The notes beneath the pieces are model-generated. The model had not been told where the DNA came from and ran no database searches. It saw only the letters and a list, made by a program, of their open reading frames with translations. Below, piece by piece: positions 1 to 8,856 of a DNA stretch of 64,000 nucleotides. Made by a program: the position numbers and the translations under genes. Source of the DNA: SIG701 sp045577175 (GTDB taxonomy: Bacteria; Bacillota; Clostridia; Oscillospirales; CAG-272). The stretch is taken from positions 41,530 to 105,529 of the forward strand of contig JAZNHT010000037.1 in assembly GCA_045577175.1 (NCBI GenBank), given 5' to 3'. Position 1 is the first letter of the stretch. Every line of letters starts with the position of its first letter.

Positions 1-413
1 AGTGCCACCGCGGCATCGTTTGCGGAGGACACTACAACGCTTTTCAGAAGATCCTCCACACTCATCTGCTCGCCCGGCTCGAGATACACCTGCGATCCGC
101 CCATCGATGCGGCGTATTCGCTCACACTTACCGTATCGGAGAGCGACATTCTGCCGCTGTCGATTGCCTCCATCACGAGCAAAAGCGTCATTATTTTTGT
201 GACCGATGCAGGGGGCAGTGCCTCATCCGCGTTTTTGGCGTAAAGAATCTGCCCGGTTTCTGCATCCATCAACACAGCGGCGCGTGCGTCCACGTCGAAC
301 GGTGCATTCTCCGAGCTGTCTGAAGGCGATCCGCTGACAGTGTGCGGCATACACAGGCAAAGTGCGAGTGCTGCCGAAGCGATACTCTTAATAAGGCGTT
401 TTCCAATACTCAT
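1..413 (-). CDS. D-alanyl-D-alanine carboxypeptidase (PBP5/DacF type), 3' part outside the window
   Basis: This is the N-terminal 137 codons of a secreted penicillin-binding peptidase that would trim the terminal D-Ala from peptidoglycan stem peptides. Residues 1-28 form a signal peptide (basic start, then a hydrophobic Ala/Leu run). The SxxK catalytic motif is visible as ASVTKIM near residue 75 and the SxN motif as SSAND near residue 133. The KTG motif would lie past the window edge. The ATG has a GGAG Shine-Dalgarno 7 bases upstream. It diverges from pcrA across about 160 bases. A paralogue with all three motifs lies at 41590-42705. Confidence 0.85.
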   Translation of the reverse strand, partial: MSIGKRLIKSIASAALALCLCMPHTVSGSPSDSSENAPFDVDARAAVLMDAETGQILYAKNADEALPPASVTKIMTLLLVMEAIDSGRMSLSDTVSVSEYAASMGGSQVYLEPGEQMSVEDLLKSVVVSSANDAAVA

Positions 414-506
414 GCTTTATCTCCGTTTGTCCGTATTTTGTACTATGTATACGCATGAGGATGTCCGCATATGCCGTATGATGCCTATCGAATATTGTAA
501 ATCATC

Positions 507-535
507 TTGTTTTTTTCGTTCGGATGTGGTATACT
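507..535 (+). promoter_or_regulatory. sigma-A-type promoter of pcrA
   Basis: TTGTTT (507-512), a 17-base spacer and TATACT (530-535), placed 37 bases before the pcrA ATG. The 413-573 gap holds this promoter and presumably an unresolved promoter for the divergent carboxypeptidase. Confidence 0.65.
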
Positions 536-572
536 GTTATATTGATAAATTTGACGGAGACGAATAGGAATC

Positions 573-3008
573 ATGACTGAAACGACACATTTTAAAGAGG
601 AATATCTGCGCTGTAAACGAGCACTGTTCGATAAGTATTACGGTCATTTGAACGATATGCAGAGACAGGCGGTTTATACCGTGAACGGTCCTCTGCTCAT
701 TCTTGCGGGTGCAGGAAGCGGAAAAACCACCGTTCTTGTCAACCGCATTGAGTATATCATCCGATACGGAAACGCGGTGGAAAGTGGACTTGCACCTACC
801 GAAATAACCGAAGAAATGCTCTGCGAGATGAAAAACGCACTCACCCTTCCCCGCGCGGAGCTTGGCGAGTATCTCGAACGGTTCGCGGTCAATCCGCCGC
901 CGGCATGGACGGTGCTGGCGATCACATTCACGAACAAGGCGGCGAACGAAATCAAAAGCCGAATTGCCGCGGCATTCGGTGAGGAGAGCCGCGAGGCTTC
1001 CGACATATGGGCGGGCACGTTCCACTCCGTTTGCATGCGCCTGCTCCGCCGCTGGGGAGACAAGGTCGGCTACGGTGACAATTTCGGCGTGTGCGATACG
1101 GACGACGCAAAAAAACTCATCAGTGCGTGCATGAAGCAGCTGAATATCGACGAAAAACAGCTCGCTGTCAAATCGGTTATGAACACGATCAGCCGTGCGA
1201 AGGATCGCCTGCTTACACCTGAAATGTTTGCGCAGGAGGCAGGAACGGATTTCAAGCTGAAGCAGACCGCGAAAATCTACGCGCTGTATCAGGAACGGCT
1301 GAAATCGTCCAATCTGCTCGATTTCGACGACATCATCATGCAGACGGTGCGCCTTCTTGCCGAGTGTGAGGAAGCAAGAGAGAATATCCAGAACCGCTTC
1401 CGCTACATCTGCGTGGATGAGTATCAGGACACGAACAAGGCACAGCTCACGCTGACGCTTCTTTTGTCGGGTAAGTACAACAACATCATGGTTGTCGGGG
1501 ATGACGATCAGAGTATTTACAAATTCCGCGGTGCAACGATCGAGAACATTCTGAACTTCGAATCGACGTGCAAGGGTGCCCGGGTTGTAAAGTTGGAGCA
1601 AAACTACCGATCCACAAAGACGATTCTTGATGCCGCAAACGGCGTGATCGCGCGCAACACGACACGGCATGATAAAAAGCTGTGGACGAACGGCGAGACA
1701 GGCGAAAAGATTACGCTGAAAAAGCTCGGCAATCAGAATGATGAGGCGCGCTACATATGCGATCAGGTGCTTTCGGGAATCCGCAAGCAGCAGGCGACGT
1801 ACCGCGATTACGCCGTTCTCTACCGCACGAATGCGCAGTCTCGCTCTCTGGAGCAGGCGTTCACGAAAAGCGGTATTCCCTACCGTATGCTGGGCGGCAC
1901 GCGATTCTATGACCGCCTCGAGATTCGCGACGTGCTGGCGTATCTGTGCATCATCAATAACCCCCTGGACGATCTCCGTCTGAAGCGAATCATCAACGTA
2001 CCGAAGCGCGGCATCGGCGATAAATCCGCAGCAACTGCCGAGGCGATGGCGGTCGCAAGCGGTTATCCGCTTTTGCAGTTCATCCGCCACGCGCAGGATT
2101 ACAAGGCAATCCCCGCGTCTGCGGCTAAGAGCATGGAGGAGCTTGCGGTGCTGATTGAAAATCTCCGTGCAGACGCACTGGAGAAGCCCGTATCCGAGCT
2201 GATCCGAAGCGTTGTCGAGATCACGGGCTACGGCAAAATGCTCGCCGCGGCGGGCGAAGAAGAAGCCGACCGTCTTGACAACATCGGCGAGCTTATCTCC
2301 TCCGCCGCACAGTACGAGCAGACGAGCGAAACACCGACACTTTCCGGATTTCTGGAGGATGTCGCGCTCGTTTCCGATGTGGACAAGTACGATGAAACCG
2401 CCGACGCGGTTGTTCTTATGACGATCCACAGCGCAAAAGGACTGGAGTTCCCGATCGTTTTCCTGCCCGGCATGGAGGAAGGGCTCTTCCCCGGACGGCA
2501 GTCGATCATGCAGCCGGAGGAAATCGAGGAGGAACGCCGTCTTGCCTACGTTGCGCTGACTCGTGCGAAGAAAAAGCTGTACATCACGCACGTACACGAC
2601 CGAATGCTTAACGGCTCCACACAGATGAATCCGCTGTCCCGCTTCGCGGAGGAAATTCCGCCCGAGCTGGTAGATGAGCAGGCGGATACGTTCGGTGCAC
2701 CCGTGAAAAAGGTGTCCTTCGGTCAGTCGGGAGCATCGGGCGGATTCGGTACATCCTCCTACGGCGGATATAAAAAACCGTCATTCCCGGGTGCGTCACG
2801 TCCGTCATCTGCCCCACGTGCACCGCAGAGAGCCGCAACACCTCAGTTTGCCGCAGGAGATCGCGTAAAGCATGGCACGTTCGGCGTTGGAACGATTCTT
2901 TCCGTTCGTGCGATGGGCTCGGATACGCTTTATGAGATCGCCTTTGACACGGCGGGGACGAAAAAACTGATGGCAACGTATGCGAAACTTGCGAAATCCG
3001 AGGAATAA
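573..3008 (+). CDS. pcrA: ATP-dependent DNA helicase PcrA/UvrD
   Basis: This is an 811-residue superfamily 1A 3'-5' helicase of nucleotide excision repair and replication-fork maintenance. Visible motifs are Walker A (AGAGSGKTT, residues 45-53), Walker B (DEYQDTN, about 281), QNYRSTK (about 343), TIHSAKGLEFP (about 617) and VALTRAKK (about 660). After a Gly/Ser/Pro-rich linker, residues 760-811 form the Tudor-like C-terminal domain (VKHGTFGVGTI) that in PcrA contacts RNA polymerase. Length and order match the family. It is probably monocistronic, because proS downstream has its own promoter. Confidence 0.96.
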   Translation: MTETTHFKEEYLRCKRALFDKYYGHLNDMQRQAVYTVNGPLLILAGAGSGKTTVLVNRIEYIIRYGNAVESGLAPTEITEEMLCEMKNALTLPRAELGEYLERFAVNPPPAWTVLAITFTNKAANEIKSRIAAAFGEESREASDIWAGTFHSVCMRLLRRWGDKVGYGDNFGVCDTDDAKKLISACMKQLNIDEKQLAVKSVMNTISRAKDRLLTPEMFAQEAGTDFKLKQTAKIYALYQERLKSSNLLDFDDIIMQTVRLLAECEEARENIQNRFRYICVDEYQDTNKAQLTLTLLLSGKYNNIMVVGDDDQSIYKFRGATIENILNFESTCKGARVVKLEQNYRSTKTILDAANGVIARNTTRHDKKLWTNGETGEKITLKKLGNQNDEARYICDQVLSGIRKQQATYRDYAVLYRTNAQSRSLEQAFTKSGIPYRMLGGTRFYDRLEIRDVLAYLCIINNPLDDLRLKRIINVPKRGIGDKSAATAEAMAVASGYPLLQFIRHAQDYKAIPASAAKSMEELAVLIENLRADALEKPVSELIRSVVEITGYGKMLAAAGEEEADRLDNIGELISSAAQYEQTSETPTLSGFLEDVALVSDVDKYDETADAVVLMTIHSAKGLEFPIVFLPGMEEGLFPGRQSIMQPEEIEEERRLAYVALTRAKKKLYITHVHDRMLNGSTQMNPLSRFAEEIPPELVDEQADTFGAPVKKVSFGQSGASGGFGTSSYGGYKKPSFPGASRPSSAPRAPQRAATPQFAAGDRVKHGTFGVGTILSVRAMGSDTLYEIAFDTAGTKKLMATYAKLAKSEE

Positions 3009-3030
3009 TCGCAAAAAATCCCGAAAACAT

Positions 3031-3059
3031 TTGACATTTGAGCCGCTTTGCGGTACAAT
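3031..3059 (+). promoter_or_regulatory. sigma-A promoter of proS
   Basis: Consensus TTGACA (3031-3036), a 17-base spacer and TACAAT (3054-3059), followed by GGAG at 3081 and the proS ATG at 3093. No convincing terminator for pcrA lies in this gap. Confidence 0.85.
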
Positions 3060-3092
3060 AATTACATATTCTTATTATTTGGAGTTTGAAAC

Positions 3093-4529
3093 ATGAGCGA
3101 GAAGAAAATGGTAGAGCAGATCACGTCTATGGACGTTGATTTTGCACAGTGGTACACCGACATCTGCCTGAAAGCGGATCTGATCGATTATTCCAGCGTA
3201 AAGGGCTGTATGATTATCCGCCCCTACGGATATGCGATCTGGGAGAATATCCAGAAAATCCTTGACACGCGTTTCAAGGAGCTCGGACACGAGAATGTAT
3301 ACATGCCGATGTTCATTCCCGAGTCCCTTCTGAATAAAGAAAAGGATCACGTGGAGGGATTTGCGCCCGAGGTTGCATGGGTAACGCACGGCGGCAGCGA
3401 GCCGCTTACGGAACGCCTTTGCGTGCGCCCGACCTCCGAGACGCTTTTCTGCGAGCATTATCAGCATATTATCCGTTCCTACCGCGACCTGCCGAAGCTG
3501 TATAACCAGTGGTGCTCCGTCGTCCGTTGGGAGAAAACAACCCGTCCGTTCCTCAGAAGCCGCGAATTTCTGTGGCAGGAGGGACACACGATGCACGCAA
3601 CCGCCGAGGAAGCACGCGCAGAAACCGTGCAGATGCTGAACGTCTACGCCGATTTCCACGAAAACGATCTTGCCATCCCGGTTGTCAAGGGTGCTAAGAC
3701 GCCGAGCGACAAGTTTGCAGGTGCTGAGGATACCTACGCTATCGAAGCACTGATGCACGACGGTAAGGCACTGCAGGCGGCTACCTCCCATTATTTCGGT
3801 GACGGCTTCGCCCGCGCATTCGACATCACCTACTCCGACAAGAACAACAAGCTCGTTCACCCCTTCCAGACCTCGTGGGGATGCACTACCCGTATGATCG
3901 GCGGCATTATCATGACGCACGGTGACGAGAACGGTCTTGTTCTGCCGCCGGCTGTCGCACCTATCCAGGCAGTTGTCATTCCCGTTGCGGCACACAAGCC
4001 GGGCGTAATCGAAGCGGCAACCGATATTGCTGACCGCATCAAAGCGGCTGGCGTTCGCGTGAAACTCGACGACAGCGATAACTCCCCCGGATGGAAATAT
4101 GCGGAATACGAAATGAAGGGCGTACCGCTTCGTATCGAGATCGGTCCGCGCGATCTGGAGGCAGGACAGTGCGTGATCGTCACCCGCCACAACCGCGAAA
4201 AGACAATCGTGCCGCTTGCCGATCTGGAAACGGCTGTTAAGGAGAAATTGCAGGTTGTCCGCGACGGTATGTATGCGAAGGCACTGGCTAACCGTGCGGC
4301 ACGCACCTACGACTGCAAGACCATCGATGAGATCAACGAAAAGCTGACCGCCGGTGACGGCTTTATCCGCGCGATGTGGTGCGGTGATGAAGCATGTGAA
4401 GATAAGGTCAAAGAGGAGACCGGTGTCGGCTCCCGTTGTGTTCCGCTTGAGCAGGAAACGATCAGTGATGTCTGCGTATGCTGCGGACGTCCCGCAAAGC
4501 AGCTCGTTTTCTGGGGCAAGGCATACTGA
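3093..4529 (+). CDS. proS: Prolyl-tRNA synthetase, short (type 3, archaeal/eukaryal-like) form
   Basis: This cytosolic class II synthetase charges tRNA-Pro. At 478 residues it belongs to the short class without the inserted editing domain seen in the roughly 570-residue bacterial form. The class II motifs are RPTSE (about 112) and the RWEKTTRPFLRSREF stretch (about 145-160). The C-terminus carries the zinc-type cysteines of this class (MWCGDEAC, then CVCCGRPAKQ) and ends in the usual aromatic GKAY. A rodA-like gene follows after 21 bases, so the two are probably cotranscribed. Confidence 0.95.
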   Translation: MSEKKMVEQITSMDVDFAQWYTDICLKADLIDYSSVKGCMIIRPYGYAIWENIQKILDTRFKELGHENVYMPMFIPESLLNKEKDHVEGFAPEVAWVTHGGSEPLTERLCVRPTSETLFCEHYQHIIRSYRDLPKLYNQWCSVVRWEKTTRPFLRSREFLWQEGHTMHATAEEARAETVQMLNVYADFHENDLAIPVVKGAKTPSDKFAGAEDTYAIEALMHDGKALQAATSHYFGDGFARAFDITYSDKNNKLVHPFQTSWGCTTRMIGGIIMTHGDENGLVLPPAVAPIQAVVIPVAAHKPGVIEAATDIADRIKAAGVRVKLDDSDNSPGWKYAEYEMKGVPLRIEIGPRDLEAGQCVIVTRHNREKTIVPLADLETAVKEKLQVVRDGMYAKALANRAARTYDCKTIDEINEKLTAGDGFIRAMWCGDEACEDKVKEETGVGSRCVPLEQETISDVCVCCGRPAKQLVFWGKAY

Positions 4530-4550
4530 TTCAGCAGATACGGTAACACT

Positions 4551-5684
4551 ATGAAAGAGTTTTCAGTATCCTTCAAAGAAAAAATCCGCCGCATTGATTA
4601 TGTAATCCTTCTCTGCGCGCTTGGCATGGCAGCTTTGGGCATACTGACTCTTTCAGGCATAGCCGAAGACAGCGCAGGAGGCGCGAGACGAGTGCTCGTT
4701 CAAACGGCGGCACTCTGTCTCGGCATATTCTGCGCTTTTCTCATTTCCATGGTGGATTACGATGAATTTCTGAGAAAGCTCGCCCTGCCGATCTTTATCG
4801 GATCGGTTGCCGCGATGATTGTCACCTTGATAATCGGCACAGGTCCTGAGGGGAGCACGAACAAATGCTGGATTGAAATTCCGGGGCTCATCAGCATACA
4901 AACATCCGAGTTTGTAAAGATTTTCTTCGTTCTCACCTTTGCCAAGCATATAGACAAGGTTAAGAAAAAAATCAACCATCCGTTATCCGTTCTTTCGCTC
5001 GGATTCCACGGCGGATTGATTACTGTCTTGGTCCTTGCCACGGGCGACCTCGGCTCGGCTCTTGTTTTTGCCGCAATCCTCGTTTGTATGCTTTTCATCG
5101 GCGGTCTGTCTCTTTGGTATTTTGTCGGTGCGATCGTTCTTGCTGTTGCGGCGTTTCCGTACCTGTGGCCGCAGCTTGCCGAATATCAGCAGCAGAGAAT
5201 CCTCGTTGGATTTGATCCGACACTCGATCCGCTTGTGTACGGCTATCAGCCGCTGAAGAGTCTCGCTACGATTGCCGCCGGCGGATTCCGCGGTGCCGGT
5301 TACGGGGGCGGCACGTACTACACGTCGATACCGAAGTACTATACCGACTTTATTTTCTCCGTTGTCGCGGAAAAATTCGGCTTCTTCGGCGTGTTTCTGT
5401 ACATAGCACTGATGGCGGTGCTCATCTGCCGGATTCTTTGGCTGGCGCGGAAAGCACGCAAGGATTGCGGATCCAATATCTGTGTCGGAATTGCCGCGAT
5501 TCTGATTGCACAGTCGCTGGAGAACATCGGCATGTGCCTTGGCATGCTGCCCGTCGTCGGCATCACACTTCCCTTCCTCAGCTACGGCGGATCGTCCATG
5601 CTGTCATCATTCCTCTGCATTGGCGTTCTGCAAAGCGTGGCAACACACAATCATAAGTATTATTTCGAAAGAGAAAATGCATAA
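4551..5684 (+). CDS. FtsW/RodA/SpoVE (SEDS) family peptidoglycan polymerase
   Basis: This 377-residue polytopic membrane protein of the SEDS family polymerises lipid II glycan strands for elongation, division or the spore cortex. SEDS signatures are GDLGSALVF (about 165), the long extracytoplasmic loop with SIPKYYTDFIFSVVAEK (about 265) and LPFLSYGGSS (about 340). It follows proS by 21 bases and lacks a clear Shine-Dalgarno, suggesting translational coupling. No partner class B PBP or MreBCD gene is nearby, so a RodA versus FtsW/SpoVE assignment is not safe. The family assignment itself is firm. Confidence 0.9.
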   Translation: MKEFSVSFKEKIRRIDYVILLCALGMAALGILTLSGIAEDSAGGARRVLVQTAALCLGIFCAFLISMVDYDEFLRKLALPIFIGSVAAMIVTLIIGTGPEGSTNKCWIEIPGLISIQTSEFVKIFFVLTFAKHIDKVKKKINHPLSVLSLGFHGGLITVLVLATGDLGSALVFAAILVCMLFIGGLSLWYFVGAIVLAVAAFPYLWPQLAEYQQQRILVGFDPTLDPLVYGYQPLKSLATIAAGGFRGAGYGGGTYYTSIPKYYTDFIFSVVAEKFGFFGVFLYIALMAVLICRILWLARKARKDCGSNICVGIAAILIAQSLENIGMCLGMLPVVGITLPFLSYGGSSMLSSFLCIGVLQSVATHNHKYYFERENA

Positions 5685-5718
5685 GAAAAGGACTGATTAA
5701 TTATACAGTCCTTTTCTT
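5683..5718. terminator. Bidirectional rho-independent terminator
   Basis: A perfect 13-base inverted repeat (5683-5695 and 5706-5718) with a 10-base AT loop, A-rich on one side and T-rich on the other. It lies between two convergent genes and can stop both. Confidence 0.9.
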
Positions 5719-5722
5719 CATT

Positions 5723-6460
5723 TCACACGTCAACAATCAGAGCGGAAACATCCCCGGCAGGAGTCTCATCTCGAATCTCTCCGCATTGGAAATGTACACA
5801 ACCGCCTTTTGCTTTACATTCAAACTCCGTTGTAACGCAAAATGGATTGACTAAAAGTACATTTTTACCGCACAATGCCGCCTGTGCTGCATATTCGTAT
5901 TTCTCACTGCTGTTCCATTTCTCCGACTGATAATCACACCATACCGGCCACAAAACAACATCCGGTTCCAGTGACGCTATTTCTTCCAGCTTACCGTCTG
6001 TCCACAAATCACCACATAACCCTATAGTGAAACATCTTGATTTATATTTAAATTTTGAAAAATGTTTTCCCTCACGGTAATGACTGTCCGCTTTCGAACA
6101 GTCTTTCCAGCCGACAGAGACGCGACGAAATAAATTGCAAATCTCGCCGTCAGCACCGATGAAAATTTGACTGCTGTATATCACTTCATCTACCCGTTCA
6201 TAAAACCCGAAGCAAAGTGCAATTTGATTTTCTTTCGCACTTTCGCGCATTATTTGGATTTGAGGTGAGTCGAGACAAACAGCGATTTCTTTATCCGATT
6301 CGTAGTCCCAAGATAAGGCATCAAATCCGTGCAAAGCGGCTTCACCAAAGAGTATCAGATCTGCTTTTCCGCCGTACCGTTTTGCATATAGACACATTGT
6401 TTTTATATTTGCATCTATTGCTCCGTTTGTAACCGGGGCGGATGCAAGAACAATTTTCAT
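5723..6460 (-). CDS. Carbon-nitrogen hydrolase (nitrilase superfamily) protein, catalytic Lys uncertain
   Basis: This 245-residue protein has the nitrilase fold, whose members hydrolyse amides or nitriles with a Glu-Lys-Cys triad. The Glu (LILFGEAALHG, E40) and the Cys (TIGLCGDLW, C149) are present. Where the family usually has YRK, this protein reads FRRVSV (112-117), so the Lys may be replaced, or K119/K132 may serve. The ATG at 6460 is chosen because AGAGG precedes it by 7 bases and a TATAAT at 6502-6507 sits too close to the upstream in-frame ATG at 6490. Base composition is visibly more AT-rich than the neighbours and hairpins flank the gene on both sides, which suggests a later arrival. 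Confidence 0.8.
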   Translation of the reverse strand: MKIVLASAPVTNGAIDANIKTMCLYAKRYGGKADLILFGEAALHGFDALSWDYESDKEIAVCLDSPQIQIMRESAKENQIALCFGFYERVDEVIYSSQIFIGADGEICNLFRRVSVGWKDCSKADSHYREGKHFSKFKYKSRCFTIGLCGDLWTDGKLEEIASLEPDVVLWPVWCDYQSEKWNSSEKYEYAAQAALCGKNVLLVNPFCVTTEFECKAKGGCVHFQCGEIRDETPAGDVSALIVDV

Positions 6461-6547
6461 ACAAAAACCTCTGCTATATTGTATGTTCATAAGGCTATCA
6501 GATTATAACACATAAATGCTATCTATGCATCGGAAATACAAAGAATG

Positions 6548-6590
6548 AAAAGACATAACGGAAATAAATCCGCTATGTCTTTTTGTATTA
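6548..6590. terminator. Terminator hairpin downstream of the PPi-PFK gene
   Basis: The arms AAAAGACATAACGGA and TCCGCTATGTCTTTT pair with one mismatch around a short AT loop and are flanked by A and T tracts. On the minus strand it follows the phosphofructokinase stop codon directly. Confidence 0.8.
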
Positions 6591-6594
6591 CCGA

Positions 6595-7863
6595 TCAGTC
6601 AAACACAAAGTGCACGGGAATGCCGCCGTTCATGATAATCTTCGGCTCACCGATAATCAGCGGTGCAATATAGCGCAGGCACTCGTCCGTTACGTTGTTC
6701 TTCTTCTCGTTGAGGAATTTATCCGGCACCTTCTGCTCGCCGTTTGCGATGTTCTGCACGTTCAAGGGCTTATAGTAAACGGAGTATCCGTCTGCCTTTT
6801 CATCACGCAGGATGGCGATCATGCATCCGGTTTCGCCGGCAACAGCGGCAGCGATACCGGCAGCACCTGCCTCGGCTGCCTCGGTGAGATCGGTCTGAGA
6901 CGCAAAATGCGCGCCGCAGCGCTGCGGAAGATTCAGCTCGATCGAGCGAACCTTGCATCCAAATTCAGCCTTTGCGGCCTGCTCAAGCGTCTTAGCTGTA
7001 CCGGCAAGGTACTTGTGACCGAATACGTCCTTGACACCGCTCTGATCTGCCTCACCGACATAGGTGCCGTTGGCAAAGCGGATACCCTCGGAAACAGCAA
7101 CAACAATGTTCGGCTTCTTCTTGAACAGCTCACGGAGGTCCTCGAAAAATGCCTCCATAGAGAACGCCGCCTCGGGGAGATAGACGAGATCGGGTGCATA
7201 ACCGCCGAGAACGCGCGGAAGAGCCGCAGAAGCGGTCAGCCAGCCAGCATCACGTCCCATGATCTCAACAATCGTAACAGCGGGAACGGTGTAAACCGCG
7301 CAGTCGCGGACGATCTCCTGCATCTCGGTCGCGATAAACTTCGCAGCGGAGCCGTAGCCGGGCGCGTGATCCGTGCCGGGGAGGTCGTTGTCAATCGTTT
7401 TCGGCAGACCGATGACGCGCATCTCATAGTGGTGATCTGCTACGTAGCGGCTGAGCTTTGCCGCGGTATCCATGGAATCGTTACCGCCGATGTAGAAGAA
7501 ATAACGGATGTTGTTCTCTTTGAAGCGAGCAATCAGCTTCTCGAAAAATTCAGGGTCCTTCTCGGGATCGGGGAGCTTTTTGCGGCAGGAGCCGAGCGCA
7601 GATGCAGGTGTCTGCGTGAGAAGCGTGAGCTTCTCCTCATCCGTTGTGCCGTCCGCTTTCGTGAAGATCTCGCTGAGGTTAATCATGCGACCGTCGATGA
7701 AGCCTTCGATACCGTTTCTCATACCGTAAATTTCGGTAATTGTGTCTTTGAACTCCTCGGAAAGTGCGGCGCGGATTACGCCTGCGAGTGTTGCGTTGAT
7801 AACAGCGGTCGGTCCGCCGGACTGTCCGACGACAGCGGCGCCGATAAGTTTGTTTTCAGCCAT
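6595..7863 (-). CDS. Pyrophosphate-dependent 6-phosphofructokinase
   Basis: This 422-residue phosphofructokinase-A superfamily enzyme interconverts fructose-6-phosphate and fructose-1,6-bisphosphate in glycolysis. It shows GQSGGPTAVINA (13-24), IGGNDSMDT (about 125), PKTIDND (about 155) and MGRDAGWL (about 205). The Asp in GGND and the Lys in PKTIDND are hallmarks of the PPi-using type; ATP enzymes have GGDGS and PGTIDND. The PPi donor is thus inferred from residues, in line with energy-saving anaerobic glycolysis. The gene has its own promoter and terminator. Confidence 0.92.
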   Translation of the reverse strand: MAENKLIGAAVVGQSGGPTAVINATLAGVIRAALSEEFKDTITEIYGMRNGIEGFIDGRMINLSEIFTKADGTTDEEKLTLLTQTPASALGSCRKKLPDPEKDPEFFEKLIARFKENNIRYFFYIGGNDSMDTAAKLSRYVADHHYEMRVIGLPKTIDNDLPGTDHAPGYGSAAKFIATEMQEIVRDCAVYTVPAVTIVEIMGRDAGWLTASAALPRVLGGYAPDLVYLPEAAFSMEAFFEDLRELFKKKPNIVVAVSEGIRFANGTYVGEADQSGVKDVFGHKYLAGTAKTLEQAAKAEFGCKVRSIELNLPQRCGAHFASQTDLTEAAEAGAAGIAAAVAGETGCMIAILRDEKADGYSVYYKPLNVQNIANGEQKVPDKFLNEKKNNVTDECLRYIAPLIIGEPKIIMNGGIPVHFVFD

Positions 7864-7900
7864 AAGTATACCCTTTCATTCTATTTCAATGGATACAATA

Positions 7901-7929
7901 ATTATATAGCAGATTTCGCCATATGTCAA
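7901..7929 (-). promoter_or_regulatory. sigma-A promoter of the PPi-PFK gene
   Basis: On the minus strand: TTGACA (7929-7924), 17 bases, TATAAT (7906-7901), then GAAAGG shortly before the ATG at 7863. This is a full-consensus promoter, fitting a highly expressed glycolytic gene. Confidence 0.9.
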
Positions 7930-8005
7930 GGTTTACAGAGGGAATAATCGAAAAACATCCCATATTTCACCGCACACTCTGACAGATTTCGCGGCGCGGA
8001 TACAG

Positions 8006-8011
8006 TATAAT
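8006..8011 (+). promoter_or_regulatory. Putative -10 element of the spoIIA operon
   Basis: TATAAT lies 30 bases before the spoIIAA ATG, with GGAGGA between. No good -35 is found at 17 bases (CTGACA is 21 bases away), and I could not fit the sigma-H consensus used by the Bacillus spoIIA operon. Confidence 0.4.
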
Positions 8012-8040
8012 GTACGTAGTACCGAACAAGGAGGAAAAAG

Positions 8041-8379
8041 ATGAAAACTGAAACGTGCGGTGTAACCATACACTGCAAAAACGATCGAATGGAGTGCGTA
8101 ATCGGCGGTGACATCGATCACCACAGCGCACGGTGTATTCGTATGAAGATTGATGAGGAAATATACCGCGTCCGTCCGCGCACGCTTGTGCTGGATCTCG
8201 CCCGCGTAGAGTTTATGGACAGCTCCGGACTCGGGTTGATTCTCGGACGCTTTTCCAAAGCATCGGAGATCGGTGCGGAGTGCGTACTCCAAAATCCAAG
8301 CGGTAATGTGATGAAAATTTTGGATGTAGCCGGTATCGGACGGCTGATCCGCATTGAAAGAAAGAAGGAGAATGTATGA
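8041..8379 (+). CDS. spoIIAA: Anti-sigma F factor antagonist SpoIIAA
   Basis: This 112-residue STAS-domain protein frees sigma-F by binding SpoIIAB in the forespore. The phosphorylation loop is FMDSSGLGLILGRF, with the phospho-acceptor Ser at about residue 61, equivalent to Ser58 in Bacillus. A strong GGAGGA Shine-Dalgarno precedes the ATG. It is first in the spoIIAA-spoIIAB-sigF operon, and its stop codon overlaps the spoIIAB start (ATGA). Length and order are canonical. Confidence 0.95.
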   Translation: MKTETCGVTIHCKNDRMECVIGGDIDHHSARCIRMKIDEEIYRVRPRTLVLDLARVEFMDSSGLGLILGRFSKASEIGAECVLQNPSGNVMKILDVAGIGRLIRIERKKENV

Positions 8380-8852
8380 GTATGGATGCCGAAAAAAAGC
8401 AGCGAGGGAGAAGGCGGGCACAGAATGAGGTGCGGATGATTCTTCCCTCTCACTCCGTAAACGAATCATACGCACGGTCGGCGGCGGCGGTTTTTGTGTC
8501 GCAGATCAATCCGACTGTCACGGAGCTATCTGACATTAAATGTGCCGTATCAGAAGCGGTGACTAACTGCATCGTACATGGGTACCGTGATGTAATCGGC
8601 ATGATCTACATAACGATGCGTCTTTATGAAAATCGGGAGTTCCGTATCGAGATTAAGGATAAAGGGTGTGGGATTCTCAACATAGCCGAAGCGATGCAGC
8701 CTCTGTATACAACGGACAAAGAAAACGAGCGCAGCGGTATGGGATTTACGATAATGGAGAACTTTATGGATACGCTGAAGGTCACGTCGGGAAAAAGCGG
8801 CACGAAGGTTGTCATGAGTAAAAAGCTCTCCCCTCTGCCGACAGTCCGATAA
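8376..8852 (+). CDS. spoIIAB: Anti-sigma F factor / serine kinase SpoIIAB
   Basis: This 158-residue GHKL-fold protein holds sigma-F inactive and phosphorylates SpoIIAA. The N box is SEAVTNCIVHGY (about 59-70), the G1 box KDKGCGI (about 94-100) and the G2 box ERSGMGFTIM (about 117-126). Its basic N-terminus (about 20 residues) is slightly longer than in Bacillus SpoIIAB. It overlaps spoIIAA by 4 bases and sits 4 bases before sigF, so the three should be translated together in fixed ratio. Confidence 0.95.
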   Translation: MSMDAEKKQRGRRRAQNEVRMILPSHSVNESYARSAAAVFVSQINPTVTELSDIKCAVSEAVTNCIVHGYRDVIGMIYITMRLYENREFRIEIKDKGCGILNIAEAMQPLYTTDKENERSGMGFTIMENFMDTLKVTSGKSGTKVVMSKKLSPLPTVR

Positions 8853-8856
8853 CACA

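Noticed and set aside
537..2597. 686-codon minus-strand open frame opposite pcrA
   Set aside because: It is a shadow of pcrA: the composition is Arg/His/Leu-rich with no recognisable domain, while the plus frame has all helicase motifs.
7930..8005. Sigma-H promoter for spoIIA
   Set aside because: No segment fits both -35 and -10 consensus boxes with correct spacing.
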